This document shows positions 6,527-8,747 of a DNA stretch of 8,747 nt, one piece after another; within the stretch, counting starts at the first letter, position 1, and the number at the start of each line of letters is the position of its first letter. Source of the stretch: Lysobacteraceae bacterium (GTDB taxonomy: Bacteria; Pseudomonadota; Gammaproteobacteria; Xanthomonadales; Rhodanobacteraceae); the NCBI GenBank assembly GCA_018971925.1, contig JAGWZT010000061.1, forward strand, positions 1 to 8,747, written 5' to 3'. Under the pieces are notes generated by a model. That model had not been told where the DNA came from and ran no database searches. It worked only from the letters and a program-made list of their open reading frames with translations. Both the position numbers and the translations under genes were made by a program.

Positions 6527-7116
6527 TAGGCAAATGACACCTTCGGCGCCTCGCGTTTTGCCGGATCGTCGATCGCGAGTTGCTCGGCCGGTGCAAAACC
6601 AGCCGGTCCGGCAATCATGGACGACGGGAACACCTGGCACTTGTTGTTGTAGTTCATCACCGAGTCGTTGTAGGCCTGCCGCGCGAACGCGACGCGGTTT
6701 TCGGTGGAGGTGAGCTCCTCCGACAACTGCATCATGTTCTGGTTGGCCTTGAGGTCCGGATACGCTTCGCTGACCGCAAACAGCCGCCCGAGCGCCTGGG
6801 TCAGCTGGTTTTCGCTGCCGGACAACTGCTTCATCGCATCCGGATCGCCCGGCTGGGCCTTGGCGGCGGCCAGCCCATTCACCGCGGCGGTACGTGCAGC
6901 CGTGACGGCTTCCAGCGTTTCGCGTTCGTGCGCAAGATATCCTTTGGCTGTCTCGACCAGATTCGGAATCAGGTCGTGACGGCGTGTAAGCTGCACGTCG
7001 ATCTGCGCGAACGCGTTCTTGTACGCATTGCGTGAAGTGACCAGACCGTTGTAGATCGCGATCAGGTAAATCACAATGATGGCGATGATGATCAGGAAGA
7101 TGATCAGACCCGTCAT
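6526..7116 (-). CDS. lemA: LemA family protein
   Basis: A 196-residue LemA-family protein. One N-terminal membrane segment (about 3-22, rich in Ile) is followed by a helical domain carrying the family signatures: YNGLVTSRNAYKNAFAQIDV (about 22-41), RRHDLIPNLVETAKGYLAHE (about 45-64), and STENRVAFARQAYNDSVMNY (about 137-156). Length and layout are typical. The biochemical role of LemA proteins is unknown; they are often encoded beside M48 proteases or TPM-domain proteins, as here. ATG at 7116 is preferred over upstream in-frame codons because it is preceded by a good Shine-Dalgarno sequence and opens directly into the membrane segment. The stop is TAG at 6528-6526, its last base shared with repeat R5. 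It is probably the first gene of a lemA-M48-permease transcript and is divergent from the serine hydrolase. Confidence 0.95.
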   Translation of the reverse strand: MTGLIIFLIIIAIIVIYLIAIYNGLVTSRNAYKNAFAQIDVQLTRRHDLIPNLVETAKGYLAHERETLEAVTAARTAAVNGLAAAKAQPGDPDAMKQLSGSENQLTQALGRLFAVSEAYPDLKANQNMMQLSEELTSTENRVAFARQAYNDSVMNYNNKCQVFPSSMIAGPAGFAPAEQLAIDDPAKREAPKVSFA

Positions 7117-7117
7117 T

Positions 7118-7128
7118 GTCCTCTCCTC
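7118..7128 (-). promoter_or_regulatory. Ribosome binding site of lemA
   Basis: On the minus strand the bases before the lemA ATG read GGAGGAGAGGACA and then ATG, giving purine-rich Shine-Dalgarno matches (GGAGG, GGAG, GAGG) at suitable distances. This is the only strong Shine-Dalgarno sequence before any gene in the window and fixes the lemA start at 7116. Confidence 0.7.
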
Positions 7129-7138
7129 CGTCGGAAGT

Positions 7139-7255
7139 TCATCCAAGGCGGCTGTTGTGAAAAATCAGGCCACGGAAGGCCGTTCTGGTCTTCACGAGGC
7201 TTGAAGTTCGTCGCCGGCTGGCCAGTCCACCATTGCGGCGATCAGGGATGATCGC
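7139..7255 (+). repeat. GGA-hairpin repeat, copy R6
   Basis: A 117 bp copy on the plus strand in the divergent gap between lemA and the serine hydrolase; its TTCGAA-type end is degenerate (TCCAAGGCGG). Conserved block: GTGAAAAATCAGG. First hairpin: GGCC-ACGGAA-GGCC (7168-7181), one base longer than in R4 and R5, which accounts for the extra base pair of length. Terminal hairpin: GCGATC-AGGGAT-GATCGC (7238-7255), 19 nt upstream of the serine hydrolase ATG and in sense with it. The central stretch folds only weakly. Confidence 0.9.
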
Positions 7256-7274
7256 ACAACAATTCGAGCATAGC

Positions 7275-8567
7275 ATGCGCGTACCCGCTTTCCGTGCAGG
7301 GCTCACCTGCATCCTCGTTTCAGGTTTCGCACTGGGCGCAGCCGCGGCCCAGACCCACGGCAACCCCGTTCCACCCGAACCCACCGTGGTGCACACCGGC
7401 GCGCAGGCGATGTTGCCGGCGGCGCGCGTGGTTGGAGCGCTGAAGGATTACGACCGCTGGCTGGACCAGCTCGCCGCGGAAAACCGCACGGCCGGCCTCG
7501 CCACCGCGGTGGTGATCAACGACAAGGTGCGTTACGAGCGCACCATCGGTTATGCGGATGCGAACACGGGTGCCAGGGTCGAACCCGACACGGTGTTCCG
7601 GCTGGCGTCGTTGTCCAAGGCATTCGCCACCGCGCTCACGGGCGTGCTGGTGCGCCAGGGCGCGCTCAGTTGGGACACGCGTCTGGCGAGCGTGCTGCCG
7701 TTCTTCAAGTTGCGCGACGCCAACGCTTCGCAAGAGGCCACCGTGCGCGACATCCTGAGCCAGAGCATCGGGCTGCCGCACAACGCGTACGACAACCTGC
7801 TTTCCAATGGCGTGCCCTACCAGGAACTGGAGCGCAAGCTGGACACCGTGCCGATGACCTGCGATCCCGGCAGCTGCTACGGCTATCAGAACATTGCGTT
7901 CTCGCTGATCGGCGATGTGATCTACGCCAAGACCGGACAATTCTTTTCGCAGCTGGTGGACAAGTACCTGTTCCTGCCGCTGGGCATGACCACCGCCAGC
8001 TACGGCCGCGACGGACTGGAAAGCAGCCGCGACTGGGCGCGTCCGCACTACCGGCACGGCAGGGAATGGGTGTCCTACGAGCCCAACGACAACTTCTACG
8101 TACCCCCCGCGGCAGGCGTCAACGCCAGCATCCGCGACATGGAGCAATGGCTGATCGCGCAGATGGGCGGCCGTCCGATGGTGCTGCCCGACTCGTTGCT
8201 GGAAGTGCTGCATTCGCCGATCATCGACACGCCGACCGAGCGGATGTTCTCCAACTGGCGGCGTGCGCGCGTGAAGAAGGCTTCGTATGCGCTGGGTTGG
8301 CGCGTGTACGACTACGCCGGCGAGACGCTGATCTTTCACGCCGGCGCAGTGAAAGGCTATCGCTCGATGATCGGATTCCTCCCCAAATACCACGCCGGTG
8401 TCGTGGTGCTGTGGAATTGCGAAAGCAATACGCCGGCCGGATTGATGCCGATGCTGCTGGACGACCTGCTCGGGTTGCCGCACGAAGACTGGGCGGAGTT
8501 CAACCAATCGGAGCGTCCCGCCGCACGCAAGCCGCGTCATGCACGACGGGCGAAGCGCAGGCATTGA
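7275..8567 (+). CDS. Secreted serine beta-lactamase-like hydrolase
   Basis: A 430-residue protein of the serine beta-lactamase/penicillin-binding-protein-like superfamily (class C and esterase type). Residues 1-25 form a signal peptide (basic start, hydrophobic core, cleavage likely in ALGAAAAQ), so the enzyme should act in the periplasm or outside. Catalytic motifs: SLSK (Ser112, Lys115), YQN (Tyr204 to Asn206) and HAG (355-357) in place of KTG. TCDPGSCY (195-202) may form a disulfide. The substrate is open: D-amino-acid peptidase, esterase or lactamase activity are all found in this superfamily, and nothing here shows antibiotic resistance. The extreme C-terminus (about 413-430) is strongly basic, ending KPRHARRAKRRH. 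ATG at 7275 is chosen over in-frame TTG at 7233, which lies in repeat R6 and would place extra residues before the signal peptide. No strong Shine-Dalgarno sequence is visible. Divergent from lemA. Confidence 0.9.
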   Translation: MRVPAFRAGLTCILVSGFALGAAAAQTHGNPVPPEPTVVHTGAQAMLPAARVVGALKDYDRWLDQLAAENRTAGLATAVVINDKVRYERTIGYADANTGARVEPDTVFRLASLSKAFATALTGVLVRQGALSWDTRLASVLPFFKLRDANASQEATVRDILSQSIGLPHNAYDNLLSNGVPYQELERKLDTVPMTCDPGSCYGYQNIAFSLIGDVIYAKTGQFFSQLVDKYLFLPLGMTTASYGRDGLESSRDWARPHYRHGREWVSYEPNDNFYVPPAAGVNASIRDMEQWLIAQMGGRPMVLPDSLLEVLHSPIIDTPTERMFSNWRRARVKKASYALGWRVYDYAGETLIFHAGAVKGYRSMIGFLPKYHAGVVVLWNCESNTPAGLMPMLLDDLLGLPHEDWAEFNQSERPAARKPRHARRAKRRH

Positions 8568-8637
8568 AGTCGCTGCTACCGGCAGACAACCGCCACACCC
8601 GGTAACCCGGTGGCAGCGGGCATCTCAGCATCGGCAA

Positions 8638-8747
8638 GCAACCATCCATGGTGCGGCATTCACCGGTGCGACGTCCATGTCGCACCTGAAATCCAGTCCG
8701 CGCAGCGGCACTTCAGGCGAGCAGCCATCCATGGTGTGTGGCGCCGG
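8638..8747 (+). repeat. Hairpin repeats sharing a TCCATG core
   Basis: This noncoding stretch after the serine hydrolase holds a second, unrelated repeat type. CCATCCATGGTG occurs at 8642-8653 and again at 8725-8736, 83 bp apart, each preceded by AGCA or AGCR bases. Between them lies a perfect 8 bp hairpin, GGTGCGAC-GTCCAT-GTCGCACC (8665-8686). All three share the core TCCATG. The second CCATCCATGG copy runs close to the window end, so the array may continue beyond it. Confidence 0.6.

Noticed and set aside
1382..7255. R1-R6 as a CRISPR array or a classic terminal-inverted-repeat MITE
   Set aside because: Copies are dispersed between genes on both strands rather than regularly spaced, and the two ends of each copy are not inverted repeats of each other; no clear target duplications are visible.
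7233..7274. Upstream TTG start of the serine hydrolase at 7233
   Set aside because: It lies inside repeat R6 and would place 14 repeat-derived residues before a normal signal peptide; ATG at 7275 gives a standard secretion signal.
7320..8564. Long antisense reading frame opposite the serine hydrolase
   Set aside because: It is over 400 codons but codes for nothing recognisable and mirrors a gene with clear catalytic motifs; such antisense frames are common in GC-rich DNA.
8572..8617. Rho-independent terminator after the serine hydrolase
   Set aside because: GCTGCTACCGG can pair with CCGGTGGCAGC (11 bp with one G-T pair), but the loop is 24 nt and no T run follows, so it is not convincing as an intrinsic terminator.

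Overview
The window reads as chromosomal DNA of a GC-rich gammaproteobacterium, most likely of the order Xanthomonadales (Xanthomonadaceae or Rhodanobacteraceae). This is an inference from codon use, from the gene types and their sequence style (ZapE, AcpH, a LemA/M48 pair, an ATP/ADP-translocase-like permease) and from the abundant short intergenic repeats. No species can be named from the sequence alone. There are no rRNA, tRNA, CRISPR or transposase genes.

Layout from left to right. Positions 1-258 hold no recognised gene. zapE (division-associated AFG1-type ATPase) and a COG2945-type alpha/beta hydrolase lie on the minus strand, the hydrolase upstream. acpH (ACP phosphodiesterase) starts divergently from the hydrolase on the plus strand and ends by overlapping the stop codon of a convergent minus-strand permease. 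Upstream of the permease, also on the minus strand, lie an HtpX-like M48 metalloprotease with a TerB-like C-terminus and lemA, probably transcribed in the order lemA, M48, permease. A secreted serine beta-lactamase-like hydrolase is divergent from lemA on the plus strand. The last 180 bases carry a different small hairpin repeat. The seven proteins belong to ordinary families and form no obvious single pathway. The closest functional pair is lemA plus the M48 protease, both membrane/envelope quality-control types.

The unusual content is between the genes. A single repeat family, called the GGA-hairpin repeat here (R1-R6), occurs six times and occupies every gene junction except the overlapping acpH/permease one. 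R2, R4 and R5 are each 116 bp and R6 is 117 bp, while R1 and R3 are slightly shorter. Each copy has, in order: a TTCGAA-centred palindrome-like end; the conserved block GTGAAAAGTCAGG; a small hairpin whose stem covaries between copies; the block GTTCTGGT; a variable stretch of constant length that can still fold; and a terminal hairpin GCGATC-loop-GATCGC. In all six copies the loop of the terminal hairpin is A-N-GGA-pyrimidine. A GGA-bearing hexaloop closed by a C-G pair is the shape recognised by CsrA/RsmA proteins. R3 and R6 end about 20 nt upstream of the start codons of the hydrolase and the serine hydrolase, in sense orientation. The R2-R1 tandem runs straight into the 5' end of zapE. R4 and R5 are antisense to the lemA-M48-permease transcript. 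Whether the family is a dispersed regulatory RNA module, a non-autonomous mobile element, or both, cannot be decided here.
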